Source: Deltaproteobacteria bacterium
Lineage (GTDB): Bacteria > Desulfobacterota > Dissulfuribacteria > Dissulfuribacterales > S140-46
Assembly: GCA_015491585.1 (NCBI GenBank)
Contig: WFVQ01000198.1
Span: forward strand, 1 to 6,355
DNA: 6,355 nt
Direction: 5' to 3'
The position numbers and the translations under genes are program-made. Positions 5,847 through 6,355 of the stretch are shown here, one piece after another; the first letter of the stretch is position 1, and every line of letters starts with the position of its first letter. The notes beneath the pieces are model-generated. The model was not told the origin of the DNA. It did no database searches and was given only the letters and a program-made list of their open reading frames with translations.

Positions 5847-6324
5847 CCAGCCCCTCCAGCGCCCTGATGACCATCAACTCGCACTCCCAGCCCAAGGACA
5901 GCTCCCTTCCGTACTGCCGCTGCAACCGTTCCACCGCATCCTGGCCCAGAGACTCCTTGAGGCCAGGGCAGAGATAGTTGACACAGAAGTTATGGCGGGC
6001 AGGAAGGATACACCCCTGCCTCCCCAGGAACAGGCACCCCCCTTCCACGGCCCTCTCCTCCGGGAAACCGGCGCCGAGCGCCAGGTTCACCACAAGAAGC
6101 GGTTCCTCGTACCACTCCTCTATGGATTGGGAGCAGCACCCCCCTTCCACGCGCTCCGCCGAGCACCTGGCGCAATGCCCCCCAACTCCCAGCCGCGCCA
6201 TGAGCGCCCACGATGCGTCTATCTCCATGCGGTACAGCCTGAGCAGGCGGACGAAACCGCTTCCTTCGTACAGCACCCCTTTGAGCGAGGCCCAGGCGCG
6301 CCTGGCGCCCTCTATCTTCTCCAT
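5839..6324 (-). CDS. Cysteine-rich YkgJ-like (CxxCxxxxCC-family) putative metal or Fe-S binding protein
   Basis: This is a 161-residue soluble-looking protein with nine cysteines: C51, C54, C63, C64, C97, C105, C114, C119 and C148. The arrangement CxxC, eight residues, CC, then GGCLFLGRQGC (95-105) and RHNFCVNYLC (110-119) resembles the YkgJ/UPF0153 family, described as putative zinc- or iron-chelating. In that family a similar C-x-F/L...C...R...C..Y.C pattern follows the first cluster. The enzymatic role is unknown. Its gene overlaps the metal-ABC permease gene by eight bases, so the two are translationally coupled, suggesting a metal-related job. The start is uncertain. ATG 6324 has a weak AAGGGA site (6334-6329), but the frame stays open to the window edge with plausible residues (GSGYVDSRDI), so the real start could lie further upstream. 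The family assignment is by motif only. Confidence 0.75.
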   Translation of the reverse strand: MEKIEGARRAWASLKGVLYEGSGFVRLLRLYRMEIDASWALMARLGVGGHCARCSAERVEGGCCSQSIEEWYEEPLLVVNLALGAGFPEERAVEGGCLFLGRQGCILPARHNFCVNYLCPGLKESLGQDAVERLQRQYGRELSLGWECELMVIRALEGLDG

Positions 6325-6355
6325 TATATCCCTTGAATCTACGTATCCAGAGCCC

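Noticed and set aside
6323..6328. TATAAT on the minus strand overlapping the ATG at 6324
   Set aside because: It matches the -10 consensus, but the region 16-18 bases upstream has no reasonable -35 and the start codon would lie inside the box. It is more likely chance within coding or leader sequence.

Overview
The window reads as a compact bacterial chromosomal segment of fairly high GC. Arginine is often encoded by AGG/AGA and isoleucine by ATA despite the GC content. That codon habit, together with the gene content (a hydantoinase-B protein, and a class V aminotransferase paired with SerA), suggests an anaerobe of the Synergistota type. This is a guess from codon use and gene content, not a demonstrated assignment. 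There are no RNA genes, insertion sequences, CRISPR arrays or long gene-free stretches. The largest gap between genes is about 90 bases.

Layout. Plus strand, 3-935: the C-terminal 310 residues of a hydantoinase B/oxoprolinase family protein, cut by the window edge. A good promoter candidate (TTGACA, 17 bases, GATAAG) straddles its stop codon. Plus strand, 988-3736: a two-gene serine-biosynthesis unit, with a class V PLP aminotransferase followed by full-length D-3-phosphoglycerate dehydrogenase (serA) carrying a C-terminal ACT domain. It ends in a clear intrinsic terminator (3781-3807). Plus strand, 3828-4427: a small two-helix membrane protein with a coiled coil and a histidine-kinase-like H-box, but no ATPase domain. 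Minus strand, read from the right edge leftwards: a cysteine-rich YkgJ-like metal or Fe-S binding protein (6324-5839), a metal ABC transporter permease of the ZnuB/TroC family (5846-5043), and a futalosine hydrolase gene mqnB (5039-4405). These three are tightly packed (8-base overlap, then a 3-base gap) and look like one operon. It converges on the plus-strand membrane gene with a 23-base tail-to-tail overlap.

How the genes work together. The aminotransferase and SerA plausibly carry out the first two steps of the phosphorylated serine pathway: 3-phosphoglycerate to 3-phosphohydroxypyruvate to phosphoserine. The class V enzyme would stand in for a canonical SerC; no phosphatase is in the window. 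The minus-strand operon combines metal import, a Cys-rich protein and a nucleosidase of the futalosine menaquinone route. The link between these functions is not obvious.

The most notable finding is that mqnB is broken by an apparent one-base deletion near 4872. The N-terminal 56 codons and the C-terminal 155 codons are both well conserved but lie in different frames. No convincing new multi-gene system is visible. The orphan H-box membrane protein is the least understood gene here.
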